Part shown: piece after piece, positions 7,545-16,317 of the stretch
How positions within the stretch are numbered: position 1 is the first letter of the stretch
How the letters are laid out: every line of letters begins with the position of its first letter
NCBI GenBank assembly: GCA_009784775.1
Contig: WQXQ01000015.1
Span: 1 to 32,238 of the forward strand
Source of the DNA: Treponema sp.
Lineage (GTDB): Bacteria; Spirochaetota; Spirochaetia; Treponematales; Breznakiellaceae
Length of the DNA: 32,238 nt
Reading direction: 5' to 3'
Translations under genes and position numbers: made by a program
The notes under the pieces: generated by a model
What the model saw: the letters and a program-made list of their open reading frames with translations, nothing else
Database searches by the model: none
Told to the model about the DNA's origin: nothing

Positions 7545-7545
7545 T

Positions 7546-8853
7546 TTATACTCCTTCAAAAACAATTCGCCCGGCATTCAGCGTCATACGTATTGTACCC
7601 TGTAATGCTTTGCCTGCAAAGGGGCTGCACTTGCCCCGCGACTTAAACGATGCCGGATCAATTTTTTTCGTTTCATCAATATTAACAATAACAAAATCGG
7701 CACGTAAGCCTTCTGCAATACGGCCTCTGTCATTTAAGCCAATAATCTGCGCCGGATTGCAGCTCATCAGCGCAGAAAGACGCTGCAAATTGGTGCTAGG
7801 CACTTCAGTGCCCGGCAAGTGTGAACGGCAAACGGCAAAGGCGGTTTCCAGGCCGCTAAAGCCCGGCGCACCGGCAGCCTTGTCTATTTCGCTGTGCGGC
7901 GCGTGGTCGGTGGCAATAGCGTCAATGGTTCCGTCACCAATTGCGGCAATAATCGCCTGCCGATCTTCTTCGGTTCGCAGCGGCGGATTTACTCTGCCGA
8001 AATTTTCATCGCCCATGCGCTGCGCATCTGTTTCAGTTGCGCCAATGTGGTGGGGCGTTGCCTCGCAGGTCAGGGAAAAACCAGTATCACCCGCAATATT
8101 TTTTTTCGCTTCGCGGATTATTTCGATGGCCTCTTTGGTTGAAACATGGGCAATGTGAATATGGCAGCCCGCTTTTTTTCCCAGTTCAATCGCGCGGCGA
8201 GTGGCATTATTTTCCTCGATGCGTGACCATTCAACTCTGGGGCGGCCTGCCGTTTTTGCAGTTTCCGCTTCTGATCCGCCAAATTCGCAATGGCAGGAAA
8301 CCGGAATCCCCAGCCGTTTTGCTTCGCCCATTGCGGCAAGGAATAATTCGTCATTCGACACATCTTTGCCGTCCTCGGAAAGCAATAACGGTAACTGAAA
8401 ATTGCTGCCGGCAGGCAAGTCCTTAATCCCCGAAAGTTCCTGCCCTTCCATATTTTTTGTCAAGGACAAAACCGGATACAAGTCAACCAGACCAAGCGCA
8501 TCGCTGCGGGTTTTAAGGGCTTTTGCTTTTTCAATCGTATCAATCACCGGATTGGTATTTGCCATACACACAACGGTCGTAAAACCGCCCGCCGCAGCAG
8601 CCAAAGAAGCAGACTCTAAATTCTCTTTTTCAGGAAAACCCGGCTCCCTAAAATGCGCATGCAAATCAACAAACCCCGGCATCAACACCGCAGACGATCC
8701 AAAACCCCGCCCATCAACAACAACATCCGCCCCAGAATCATTAGTGGCATCAGTAATAATCTCTTGAATAACACCATTCTCTATAATTATAGACCCAAAA
8801 AAATCCCTCTCAATATCAACAACCCTAAAATCCCTTAATACAACCCGCCCCAC
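7546..8853 (-). CDS. pyrC: dihydroorotase
   Basis: PyrC closes carbamoyl-aspartate to dihydroorotate. The 435 residues, with the zinc-binding DLHAHFREPG (His65, His67) near the N-terminus and ATDHAPHS near residue 307, match the class I dihydroorotases of about 430 residues. The start appears to be GTG 8853: the frame is closed just upstream by TAG and the N-terminus (MGRVVLRDFRVVD) is placed as in relatives. GGGGGTT lies a few bases before it. It is the third gene of the operon, one base before pyrF. Confidence 0.93.
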   Translation of the reverse strand: MGRVVLRDFRVVDIERDFFGSIIIENGVIQEIITDATNDSGADVVVDGRGFGSSAVLMPGFVDLHAHFREPGFPEKENLESASLAAAAGGFTTVVCMANTNPVIDTIEKAKALKTRSDALGLVDLYPVLSLTKNMEGQELSGIKDLPAGSNFQLPLLLSEDGKDVSNDELFLAAMGEAKRLGIPVSCHCEFGGSEAETAKTAGRPRVEWSRIEENNATRRAIELGKKAGCHIHIAHVSTKEAIEIIREAKKNIAGDTGFSLTCEATPHHIGATETDAQRMGDENFGRVNPPLRTEEDRQAIIAAIGDGTIDAIATDHAPHSEIDKAAGAPGFSGLETAFAVCRSHLPGTEVPSTNLQRLSALMSCNPAQIIGLNDRGRIAEGLRADFVIVNIDETKKIDPASFKSRGKCSPFAGKALQGTIRMTLNAGRIVFEGV

Positions 8854-8885
8854 TCTCTAACCCCCATTTTTGTTCCCAGCCCTTT

Positions 8886-8934
8886 CCTCATTTCTCAAGG
8901 CCTTCGGCAACTGCGTACCTAATTCCTAATTTCT
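8886..8934. repeat. degenerate CTCATTTC / CCTAATTCCTAATT repeat between pyrI and pyrC
   Basis: The 72-base gap between pyrI and pyrC contains CCTCATTTCTC and CCTAATTCCTAATT. These are variants of the seven-base repeat at 6609-6640. As at pyrF, the repeat overlaps the stop codon of the upstream gene (pyrI, TAG at 8926-8928). Confidence 0.5.
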
Positions 8935-9363
8935 GAAGTCCCCCGCCGCCCTAATGTCATCGCAATATTCGCAGCGGTAGGTTTGCATTTCCTGATTTTC
9001 AAGATGAAAAACATGGGCAACATATTTTTCCGTTGAGGTAATGCAACGCGGATTTTTACAGATCAGCACATTTTCGACCTTTTCGGGAAGCTGGAGTTTT
9101 ATTTTTTTGAAAATTTTTTGATCTTTAATAACATTTACCGTTATATTGGGATCGATAAGTCCAAGAACATTAAAATTAATCGTCATAACATTATCTATTT
9201 TGATAATATCTTTTTTACCCATTATTTTTGAATTTGCGTTTACCACAAAGGCTACCGTATGCGGCGCTTTATCAAGGCCAAGCCAGTTAAAAATACGGAT
9301 GCCTTGCCCCGCTTTGATATGATCAATAACTATTCCGTCTTTAATTTTATCAATGTTAAGCAT
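8926..9363 (-). CDS. pyrI: aspartate carbamoyltransferase regulatory chain
   Basis: PyrI binds nucleotides and makes aspartate transcarbamoylase allosteric. The 145 residues include the N-terminal nucleotide-binding fold (VIDHIKAGQGIRIFNWLGL) and a C-terminal zinc domain with four cysteines: Cys102, Cys107, Cys131 and Cys134 (CKNPRC and CEYC). It starts one base inside the pyrB stop (TAATG) with AGGAG 8 bases before, so it is translationally coupled to pyrB. Its presence implies feedback control by pyrimidine nucleotides as in enteric bacteria and archaea. The last residues (DFRN) abut the intergenic repeat. Confidence 0.95.
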   Translation of the reverse strand: MLNIDKIKDGIVIDHIKAGQGIRIFNWLGLDKAPHTVAFVVNANSKIMGKKDIIKIDNVMTINFNVLGLIDPNITVNVIKDQKIFKKIKLQLPEKVENVLICKNPRCITSTEKYVAHVFHLENQEMQTYRCEYCDDIRAAGDFRN

Positions 9364-10283
9364 TACAATACTCCTAATATAGACGCCAATAATGCCATGC
9401 GTACATACATTCCGTACTTTGCCTGTTTGAAATATGCCGCCCTTGGGTCACCATCCACCTCAACGGCAATTTCGTTAACGCGGGGCAGTGGATGAAGGAT
9501 GATAAGATCGTTTTTACTCAATGCCATTTTTTCTTTATTGAGTACATACGTGTCTTTCAGGCGGATATAATCTTCTTCGTTGAAAAAACGTTCTTTTTGC
9601 ACGCGAGTCATGTACAGTACATCAAGTTGGGGTATGGCTTCTTCAAGGCTTCTGGTTTCAGTAAATTCTATATTGTGTTTTTGCAGATGGCGGGTGATGT
9701 ATTCGGGAATAATCAATTCTTCCGGCGAAATAAATATGATGGTGATTTTTTCATACCGCGCCAGCGCCTTTGCCAGTGAATGAACAGTCCGTCCGAATTT
9801 AAGGTCGCCGCAAAAGCCAACGGTAATGTTTTTAATATCACCCCGCAGCCGCCTGATTGTCAGTAAATCGGTCAAGGTCTGGGTGGGGTGATGATGGCCG
9901 CCATCACCGGCATTAATTACCGGAACTGCCGAATAGTTGGACGCAAGCAGGGCAGCCCCTTCCTTTGGATTGCGCATAACAATCGCGTCGGCATAACTTG
10001 CCGCCATCCGCACCGTGTCGGCAAGGCTTTCGCCCTTAACCGCAGAACTTGAACCGGGATCGGCAAAACCAAGGCAGCTCCCCCCCAGCCGCAGCATTGC
10101 CGCCTCAAAACTCAGGCGCGTTCTGGTGCTTGGCTCAAAAAAAAGCGTTGCCAAAAGCTTTCCCCGGCAGCTTTCCCGCAGGTATTGTTCGTCGGATTCG
10201 ATTTTTTCAGCCAGGGCAAACAGGCCATCTGTCTCTTCAAGGCTAAAATCGGCAGGTTCAATCAGGGATCGTCCTTTCAACAT
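9363..10283 (-). CDS. pyrB: aspartate carbamoyltransferase catalytic chain
   Basis: PyrB joins carbamoyl phosphate and aspartate, the committed pyrimidine step. From ATG 10283 ([10 protein letters not shown]) it has 306 residues, standard for the family. The carbamoyl-phosphate site FEPSTRTR is at residues 49-56, with HPTQTLTDL near 134 and HPLPRVNEI near 266. The frame is open further upstream but 10283 fits the family and follows GGGGGAAG. It heads the pyrBICFKD operon; the promoter predicts a leader of only about 11 bases that begins in the G-run. Confidence 0.95.
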   Translation of the reverse strand: MLKGRSLIEPADFSLEETDGLFALAEKIESDEQYLRESCRGKLLATLFFEPSTRTRLSFEAAMLRLGGSCLGFADPGSSSAVKGESLADTVRMAASYADAIVMRNPKEGAALLASNYSAVPVINAGDGGHHHPTQTLTDLLTIRRLRGDIKNITVGFCGDLKFGRTVHSLAKALARYEKITIIFISPEELIIPEYITRHLQKHNIEFTETRSLEEAIPQLDVLYMTRVQKERFFNEEDYIRLKDTYVLNKEKMALSKNDLIILHPLPRVNEIAVEVDGDPRAAYFKQAKYGMYVRMALLASILGVL

Positions 10284-10299
10284 TATCTTCCCCCATATA

Positions 10300-10328
10300 T
10301 GTATAGCATAATGGAGGGCCTCGGTCAA
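10300..10328 (-). promoter_or_regulatory. pyr operon promoter
   Basis: TTGACC (10323-10328), 17 bases, TATACA (10300-10305) on the minus strand. Seven bases downstream the template enters GGGGG (10294-10290), which is both the likely first transcribed bases and part of the pyrB ribosome binding site. No PyrR-type antiterminator, leader peptide or terminator hairpin fits in the roughly 11-base leader. Confidence 0.65.
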
Positions 10329-10343
10329 CCTGTTATTGTATAC

Positions 10344-10372
10344 TTGTCTATTTTTTCTTTTTTTATTACAAT
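10344..10372 (+). promoter_or_regulatory. promoter of the LEA2-like lipoprotein gene
   Basis: TTGTCT (10344-10349), a T-rich spacer of 17 bases, TACAAT (10367-10372). A leader of about 40 bases follows, with AAGGAG (10403-10408) 10 bases before ATG 10419. It is divergent from the pyr promoter, with about 15 bases between the two -35 boxes. Confidence 0.5.
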
Positions 10373-10418
10373 GGTTCCATATCTTAGCCATAAAAATATG
10401 TTAAGGAGACACATACAT

Positions 10419-11660
10419 ATGCGGAAACAAATAAGCACAAAAATGGGATTTATTGCGGCATTTCTAGCCCTCATGACTTTGACCACTTGCCAGACACTGG
10501 GTTCGCTTGTCACAGAACCGGTGGTAACACTGCATTCGGTAGAGGTGACAAACATCAACTTTACAGGCGTAGAGATTCTCTGCAAAGTGAATGTGCAAAA
10601 CCCCAATTCTGTTGATGTTCCGTTTCCGGAAATTGACTGGGAATTTTTTATCAATGCCAATTCTTTTGTGAAGGGCCAAATAAAGGCCGGCCGGGCAATA
10701 AAGGCGCGCAGAACTACAACCGTAGAGGTGCCGTTGAGCTTAAGCTATCTTGAAGTTTTCAACACCTTTGCATCGTTGAAGGGAACCAATCAAGCCGATT
10801 ATAAAATAGCATTAGGCGCTCGATTTAATCTGCCCATTCTGCATGACAAGACATGGCAGTTTGAACACGAAGGAACTTTCCCGGTGCTGCAGATTCCCAA
10901 ATTGAGCGCGCCTTCCATGAAGATAGACCAGCTGGATTTTACCAAAGCTGAATTACTTTTTACAATAGATGTAAATAATCCCAATCCGTTTGAACTGCCA
11001 TTCCCTCAAATGGCTTATGATTATCTGGTGAATAATAATTCGTTTATAAAAAATTCAGTTGGTATTGCAGCTCCCCTTGCCGCCGCTGCGATTACTCCTG
11101 TGCTGATAAAATTGACGGTAAACTATGTAGACCTGTATCAGGCTTTTCAGAATTTAAGAAATGCAAACGAAGTTCCTGGCCTATTGTCTCTAAAAACTGA
11201 TTTTGGCATTCCCGCTTTTATTGATGAAGTAGTTTCAACGCAAGCAGCAGGTTCTTTACCGCTGCTCAAAATACCTTCGCTCAATTTCACCGGTATACGC
11301 GTAAAGAGTACCTCTTTGACCAAAATAGATTTTGAAGTTACATGGGAAATTGAAAACAATAATGGTTTTGCCATGAATTTAAGAGACCTTTCCTATAACC
11401 TTGCGGTAAACAATTCTCAGTGGTCAACCGGAAAGATTCCCGGCTCTCCGCAAATTGCAGCAAACAGAAAAACGCCTGTCTCCATGGATTTTTCACTCTC
11501 AAGCCTGAATATGGTTAAAGAGATTACCGAAATTATTACCAGAGGGACAGATGTTTCGTATCTCTGCAGCGGAAACATAAGTCTTGGCGCCGCTTTACCT
11601 GGTTTGGACTCGTTCAATCAGCCTTTTAACTTTAGTGGAACTACAAAGATTAGAAGGTAG
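10419..11660 (+). CDS. lipoprotein with three LEA2/WHy-like repeats
   Basis: The 413-residue protein starts at ATG 10419, chosen for the AAGGAG site and signal peptide. Its lipobox-like LTTC places Cys24 as the lipidation site. Three segments of about 120 residues each resemble the LEA14/WHy fold: EVTNINFTGVEILCKVNVQN then PNSVDVPFPEIDW; LDFTKAELLFTIDVNNPNPF then ELPFPQMAY; and STSLTKIDFEVTWEIENNNG then FAMNLRDLSY. The NPN...PFP hallmark is clear in the first two and blurred in the third. In plants and archaea such domains are linked to desiccation and stress. Here it is probably an envelope protein in the periplasm or on the outer membrane. It ends 7 bases from the convergent HAD gene. Confidence 0.75.
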   Translation: MRKQISTKMGFIAAFLALMTLTTCQTLGSLVTEPVVTLHSVEVTNINFTGVEILCKVNVQNPNSVDVPFPEIDWEFFINANSFVKGQIKAGRAIKARRTTTVEVPLSLSYLEVFNTFASLKGTNQADYKIALGARFNLPILHDKTWQFEHEGTFPVLQIPKLSAPSMKIDQLDFTKAELLFTIDVNNPNPFELPFPQMAYDYLVNNNSFIKNSVGIAAPLAAAAITPVLIKLTVNYVDLYQAFQNLRNANEVPGLLSLKTDFGIPAFIDEVVSTQAAGSLPLLKIPSLNFTGIRVKSTSLTKIDFEVTWEIENNNGFAMNLRDLSYNLAVNNSQWSTGKIPGSPQIAANRKTPVSMDFSLSSLNMVKEITEIITRGTDVSYLCSGNISLGAALPGLDSFNQPFNFSGTTKIRR

Positions 11661-11667
11661 GTAAATC

Positions 11668-12510
11668 CTAAAAAAACAATTCCTCCAGGAAAATTGCCAG
11701 GCCTTCTTCGGCATTGGAGCCAAAAATAAAGTCGGCTGCTGCACGGACTTTTTCTTTGGCGCTGGATGGGGCTGCCGAAAAGCCGGCAACGGTAAACATG
11801 GGCAAATCGTTTTCTTCATCGCCAAAAGCGATTACTTCTTCCGGTTTGAGGCCCCGGTAATCCATAACGATTTTGAGGCCCTCACCCTTGGAGACTCCGG
11901 CGTTCATTATTTCCAAAAAAGAAGGATAGGTGTTGACGATATACACACGGTTGCCAAAGCGGTCGGTCATCGCGCGGCGAATTTCGGGATGCAGCGCAGG
12001 GTTGGCAATAAACATCGCCTTGATGACGCCTTGCAGTCCCGGCGCGGCAATGGCTGCTTTTAGATCGGTCACAACCGGAAGTATGCTCGTATGTTTGTGA
12101 TACATCTCCGATTCCGGCCTTTGTTTTTCAACAAGCAGCGCCCTTTTGCCGTCGGCCTGTGGAGGTAAAAATACCTGAAAATGAATATTCATGCGGTGAG
12201 CCAGATCAATGCCAAAATCAACGATATCAAGACTCAGCAAATTGGAACTGAGCAATTTGACTTCCGGCACATCCGCCACTTCGGCGCCGTTGAAAAATAC
12301 CATTGGCCCATCCGCGCCAAGAGCGTTGTAAAAACGAGCGGCCGATTCAATGGCCCTGCCGGTGCAGAGTATCAATTGTATCCCGTTGGCTTTCAGCCTT
12401 TTCAGGCATTGGATGGTACGTTCGCCCAGGCTGGAATCGGGCAATAAAGCAGTGCCGTCAAGGTCAATAGCCAGCGCTTTTATTGTGGTAATATCGATTT
12501 TTTTCTGCAT
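11668..12510 (-). CDS. Cof-type HAD hydrolase
   Basis: The 280 residues form a HAD phosphatase of the Cof/IIB class. Motif I is AIDLDGT with Asp16 and Asp18, motif II is LILCTGR near residue 60, and the C-terminal motif IV is VIAFGDEENDLPMF. The cap between them is the large C2 type. Such enzymes remove phosphate from sugar phosphates, pyridoxal phosphate or flavin precursors; the substrate cannot be read. No Shine-Dalgarno site precedes the ATG, and TACACT ends 5 bases before it. The upstream region is shared with glyA, transcribed the other way. Confidence 0.88.
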   Translation of the reverse strand: MQKKIDITTIKALAIDLDGTALLPDSSLGERTIQCLKRLKANGIQLILCTGRAIESAARFYNALGADGPMVFFNGAEVADVPEVKLLSSNLLSLDIVDFGIDLAHRMNIHFQVFLPPQADGKRALLVEKQRPESEMYHKHTSILPVVTDLKAAIAAPGLQGVIKAMFIANPALHPEIRRAMTDRFGNRVYIVNTYPSFLEIMNAGVSKGEGLKIVMDYRGLKPEEVIAFGDEENDLPMFTVAGFSAAPSSAKEKVRAAADFIFGSNAEEGLAIFLEELFF

Positions 12511-12515
12511 GGGTC

Positions 12516-12565
12516 AGTGTATCCTGAAATCAACGCTTGAAACAACAGCCCGTCCGGTGTATTAT
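12516..12565. promoter_or_regulatory. interleaved divergent promoters of the HAD gene and glyA
   Basis: For glyA (+): TTGAAA (12537-12542), 17 bases, TATTAT (12560-12565), then 5 bases to ATG 12571. For the HAD gene (-): TTGTTT (complement of 12540-12545), 18 bases, TACACT (complement of 12516-12521), then 5 bases to the ATG at 12510. The -35 boxes overlap, so the two promoters should compete. The glyA side is convincing, the HAD side weak. Confidence 0.5.
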
Positions 12566-12570
12566 AGGGC

Positions 12571-14082
12571 ATGAAAACAAATCCCGTAACCGCCTATCTT
12601 ACATCTACTCCGCCGGAAAAAGTAGACACCAACCTTTTGGCCTATTTGTGCAATCTGACCGAGATCGCCAAAACCACACCGGAAATAGCCGCTTCCATTG
12701 TCAAGGAACTGGAAAACCAGCGAAAGCGGATAAAGCTTATTGCCAGCGAAAATTACTGCTCCATGGCGGTACAGCTTGCGATGGGAAACCTTTTAACCGA
12801 CAAGTATGCCGAGGGTTATCCCCAGCATCGTTTTTACGCGGGCAACGAAAATGTGGATGCGATTGAATCGCTTGCGGCGGCGGAGGCTTGTAAGCTTTTT
12901 GGCGCGGAGTATGCCAATGTGCAGCCTCACTGCGGTGCGGATGCCAATGTGCTTGCATTCTGGGCAATTCTTGCAACACGGATCGAAAAACCCGCGCTGG
13001 AAAAATGGAAGGAAACCAACCTCTACAAACTGACCGATGACCAATGGAATGAGCTCAAGGCCGATATGGGAAACCAGCGCTTGTTGGGGCTGGACTATTA
13101 TTCCGGCGGCCACCTTACCCACGGGTATCGGTATAATATGTCCGGCAGGATGTTTGATATTTATGGCTATTCGGTTTCCAAAGAGACCGGTGTTTTGGAT
13201 TATGACCAAATTGAAAAACAGGCCATCGAAGTGCGTCCGTTGATTCTGCTGGCGGGTTATTCGGCCTATCCCCGTAAAATCAATTTTAAGCGAATGCGGG
13301 AAATTGCCGACAAGGTCGGCGCGGTTTTTATGGTTGATATGGCCCATTTTGCCGGCCTTATCGCAGGCAAAATTTTTACCGGTGAATACGACCCCGTGCC
13401 CTGGGCGCACGTCGTCACCACTACGACCCACAAAACCTTACGCGGCCCCCGCGCCGGAATGGTACTCGCAACCACCGAATTTGCCGAAGCGCTGGATCAT
13501 GGCTGCCCCCTCACTATGGGTGGCCCCTTGCCTCACGTCATTGCTGCCAAGGCGGTTGCCTTCCGTGAAGCTGCCGCGCCGGAATTTAAGGATTATGCGC
13601 AACGTATTGTTGATAACTGCAAGGCATTAGCCGACTCCTGCATGAAAAATGGCCTTGATGTACTTACCGGCGGAACGGATAATCACCTGTTATTGATTAA
13701 TGTGCATAAGCTGGGTCTTACCGGCAGACAGGCCGAAAGCGCCCTGCACGAGTGTCGCATAACACTCAACCGGAACAGCTTGCCCTTTGATCCCAATGGC
13801 CCCTGGTACACTGCCGGTCTGCGGGTGGGAACAGCCGCTGTCACAACCCTTGGAATGGGCAAAGCCGAAATGGAGGAGATAGGATCGATTATAGCGCTGG
13901 TACTCAAAGGAACCAGCCCGGCACCTACGGAAAAAGATCCATCGGTAAAAAGCAAGGCCAAATACCTGATTGAACCGGCGGTAAAAGCAGAAGCGCTCGA
14001 TCGCGCACAAAAAGTGCAGGATCGTTTCCCCGTATATCCTGAACTGGATTTACCCCTGCTCAAAAAGGCTTTTGTCGATTAA
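12571..14082 (+). CDS. glyA: serine hydroxymethyltransferase (long form)
   Basis: GlyA interconverts serine plus THF with glycine plus methylene-THF, using PLP. The 503 residues exceed the usual 410-430. The extra length is an N-terminal extension of about 40 residues and an insertion near residues 130-205. Long forms of this kind are known in treponemes and chlamydiae. Key blocks are IASENYCSMAV, YAEGYPQHRFYAGNENVD, MVDMAHFAGLIAG and TTTTHKTLRGPRAG with the PLP lysine at Lys288. The ATG lies 5 bases after the -10 box with no Shine-Dalgarno, so a leaderless start is likely. It heads the run glyA-rmuC-DUF2156-rlmB. Confidence 0.94.
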   Translation: MKTNPVTAYLTSTPPEKVDTNLLAYLCNLTEIAKTTPEIAASIVKELENQRKRIKLIASENYCSMAVQLAMGNLLTDKYAEGYPQHRFYAGNENVDAIESLAAAEACKLFGAEYANVQPHCGADANVLAFWAILATRIEKPALEKWKETNLYKLTDDQWNELKADMGNQRLLGLDYYSGGHLTHGYRYNMSGRMFDIYGYSVSKETGVLDYDQIEKQAIEVRPLILLAGYSAYPRKINFKRMREIADKVGAVFMVDMAHFAGLIAGKIFTGEYDPVPWAHVVTTTTHKTLRGPRAGMVLATTEFAEALDHGCPLTMGGPLPHVIAAKAVAFREAAAPEFKDYAQRIVDNCKALADSCMKNGLDVLTGGTDNHLLLINVHKLGLTGRQAESALHECRITLNRNSLPFDPNGPWYTAGLRVGTAAVTTLGMGKAEMEEIGSIIALVLKGTSPAPTEKDPSVKSKAKYLIEPAVKAEALDRAQKVQDRFPVYPELDLPLLKKAFVD

Positions 14083-14084
14083 AT

Positions 14085-15413
14085 ATGGGTACATTACCGG
14101 TAATACTGATAGTCATCGGTGCAGTAGCGGCGCAAATAATAGCCATTGCGCTTGTGGTACGATTGAAACGCAGTTCGAACACAGGTGCGGCTACGAGCGT
14201 GGACACGCAGGACAAAGTATTGTCTCTGGTTCGCGAAGAAATTGCAAAAAACCGCGAAGACATGATCCGCTCAATGAGAGATTCACGCGACGAACTTACA
14301 AAAGTATTCATTGATTTTTCCGCCATGCTGGACAGGAAAGTGAACGCCATGCAGGAAATGGTGCATAATTCCGCCAGAAGCAACCGCGATGAACTTTCAG
14401 TCTCGCTTAAAACATTTGGTGAACAGTTTGCCGTTAATGTGAAATCGTTTAACGATCTGCAAAGAGAAAAATTCAATGAGTTGATTACCGGCAATAATAC
14501 CAGACTGGAAAAAATGCAGGAAACTGTCGACGAAAAACTCCACAAAACGCTTGAAACCCGCCTGGGCGAATCGTTCAGGCTGGTCAGCGAACGGCTGGAA
14601 ATGGTGCAGAAGGGCTTGGGCGAAATGCAGGGGCTTGCCAACGGCGTAGGCGATCTGAAAAAAGCATTAACCAATGTTAAATCAAAAGGCATTTTGGGCG
14701 AGTACCAGCTTGGCGGCATTCTGGAACAGATTCTTTCGCCTACCCAATATGCCCAAAATGTAAAAACCAGGGCAGGCAGCGCGGACAATGTTGAGTTTGC
14801 CGTAAAAATTCCCAGCAAGGAACATTCAGCCAAAACAATCTGGCTGCCGATTGACGCCAAATTCCCCACCGAAGATTACGAGAAACTCAATGCCGCCTAC
14901 GATGCCGGCAATACCGGCGAAATTGAACATTATAAAAAAGAACTGGAAAAAAAGATTAAGTTATGCGCAAAAGATATTAAAACAAAATACGTAGAGCCTC
15001 CCAACACTACCGATTTTGCCATAATGTTTTTGCCCTTTGAGGGATTGTATGCAGAAGTGCTGCGTTTACCCGGCCTTTTGGAACTGATACAGCGGGACTA
15101 TAAAATCAGTATAACCGGCCCCACTACCATTGCGGCTTTTTTAAATACATTGCAAATGGGTTTCCGCAGTCTTGCCGTAGAAAAACGCACCAGCGAAATA
15201 TGGGAGCTTCTGGGCGCGGTGCGCGCCGAGTTCGGCAAGTTTGGCGAAGTGCTGGAAAAGACCAAGATAAAACTTGATCAGGCAAGCAAGGAAATTGATA
15301 ATGCCGGCACCCGTTCCCGCGCCATTGAGCGGAAACTCCGTGATGTGCAAATTCTGCCTGAGACGCAGGCGGAAAAATTATTAGGCGATATGACTATCGT
15401 TGAAGATGAATGA
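14085..15413 (+). CDS. rmuC: RmuC family protein
   Basis: RmuC proteins limit certain DNA rearrangements, and the domain is related to restriction-type nucleases. The 442 residues begin with a membrane anchor (LPVILIVIGAVAAQIIAIAL), then a long coiled coil (about 50-190), then the RmuC domain. That domain shows SKGILGEYQLGGILEQIL near residue 200, IDAKFPTEDYEKL near 265, FLPFEGLYAEVL near 315 and GPTTIAAFLNTLQMGFR near 345. It starts 2 bases after the glyA stop without a visible Shine-Dalgarno site, so translation probably depends on glyA. The last bases overlap the next gene. Confidence 0.9.
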   Translation: MGTLPVILIVIGAVAAQIIAIALVVRLKRSSNTGAATSVDTQDKVLSLVREEIAKNREDMIRSMRDSRDELTKVFIDFSAMLDRKVNAMQEMVHNSARSNRDELSVSLKTFGEQFAVNVKSFNDLQREKFNELITGNNTRLEKMQETVDEKLHKTLETRLGESFRLVSERLEMVQKGLGEMQGLANGVGDLKKALTNVKSKGILGEYQLGGILEQILSPTQYAQNVKTRAGSADNVEFAVKIPSKEHSAKTIWLPIDAKFPTEDYEKLNAAYDAGNTGEIEHYKKELEKKIKLCAKDIKTKYVEPPNTTDFAIMFLPFEGLYAEVLRLPGLLELIQRDYKISITGPTTIAAFLNTLQMGFRSLAVEKRTSEIWELLGAVRAEFGKFGEVLEKTKIKLDQASKEIDNAGTRSRAIERKLRDVQILPETQAEKLLGDMTIVEDE

Positions 15414-16317
15414 AACTATGTCCGTTCCCTGTTACCCCGATTTTGTACCTTTGTCGCTTGAGTTAATGAACACCCTGCATCCGCGACTCTCGCTTACGGC
15501 GGACGGTGTTTCCGAATTTACATTTTCCTGTTTATACCTTTTTAGAAACCGGTATAACTACCAAATTTCACGTAACGGGCCAAATGGCGGATTTATTATT
15601 TCGGGCAAGCAACAGGAAAAATTTTTCATGACTCCCTGCGAATCCCCTGACCGTGATATCCTTGAATCGCTTTTTAATACCCACGATTACTGGAAAAATA
15701 TTTCCGAAACAATACTTGAATCGTCACAGGCACAACTTGCGGAATGGGGCATAACCATTACCGAAGATCGCAATAATTTTGACTATCTTTATTCCCGTGA
15801 TGAGCTGGCAAAACTATCGGGGAAAAAATTTCACAAGAAAAAAAATCTGGTAAACCAGTTTCAACACGCATACACCCACGAACAGCGTCCCCTGACAAAA
15901 GAGCTTGTTCCTCAGGCGATGGAGATTTTGGATCAATGGCGGCAGGATAAGGCATTCAGTCAAACCGGTAATGACGGTGACTATTGGGCGGCAAAAGAGG
16001 CGCTGGACTTGCTTGATATTTTGCCGTTGCGGGGGTATATTTATTTTGCCGATGGCAAGCCGGCGGCATATTGCCTGGGTGAAAGCGTTGCCAAAGGAAA
16101 AATGTTTACCATTCATTTTGAAAAAGCAATCGATCATTACAAGGGAATTTATCAATTTATGAATCAGGCATTTGCCATAGCACTACCCCGCTTTTTCACC
16201 TATATCAACCGCGAACAGGATCTTGGTGATGAAGGTCTGCGGCAGGCAAAAATGACATACCGGCCGTCGGGCTTTGTACAAAAATATTCGGCAAGGAGAA
16301 CAACATGCATTTTTTAA
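15406..16317 (+). CDS. DUF2156 (phosphatidylglycerol lysyltransferase-like GNAT fold) protein
   Basis: The protein of about 303 residues matches the DUF2156 family, related to the soluble C-terminal domain of MprF aminoacyl-phosphatidylglycerol synthases. Seen are the N-terminal SEFTFSCLYLFRNRYNYQIS, the DYLYSRDELAKLSGKKFHKK segment with NLVNQF, and GIYQFMNQAFA followed by YINREQDLGDEGLRQAKMTY. No membrane domain is present. It could transfer an amino acid or acyl group to lipid or peptide; the substrate is unknown. ATG 15406 overlaps the rmuC stop, and ATG 15418 is an alternative. It overlaps rlmB by 13 bases. Confidence 0.82.
   Translation: MNETMSVPCYPDFVPLSLELMNTLHPRLSLTADGVSEFTFSCLYLFRNRYNYQISRNGPNGGFIISGKQQEKFFMTPCESPDRDILESLFNTHDYWKNISETILESSQAQLAEWGITITEDRNNFDYLYSRDELAKLSGKKFHKKKNLVNQFQHAYTHEQRPLTKELVPQAMEILDQWRQDKAFSQTGNDGDYWAAKEALDLLDILPLRGYIYFADGKPAAYCLGESVAKGKMFTIHFEKAIDHYKGIYQFMNQAFAIALPRFFTYINREQDLGDEGLRQAKMTYRPSGFVQKYSARRTTCIF

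Noticed and set aside
10284-10328. PyrR-binding attenuator or pyrimidine riboswitch before pyrB
   Set aside because: The predicted leader is about 11 bases, too short for any antiterminator structure, and no terminator hairpin is present.
12793-14869. Long antisense reading frames opposite glyA and rmuC (for example 14060-14869 minus)
   Set aside because: They mirror strongly coding plus-strand genes, have no ribosome binding site, and read as low-complexity shadow protein.
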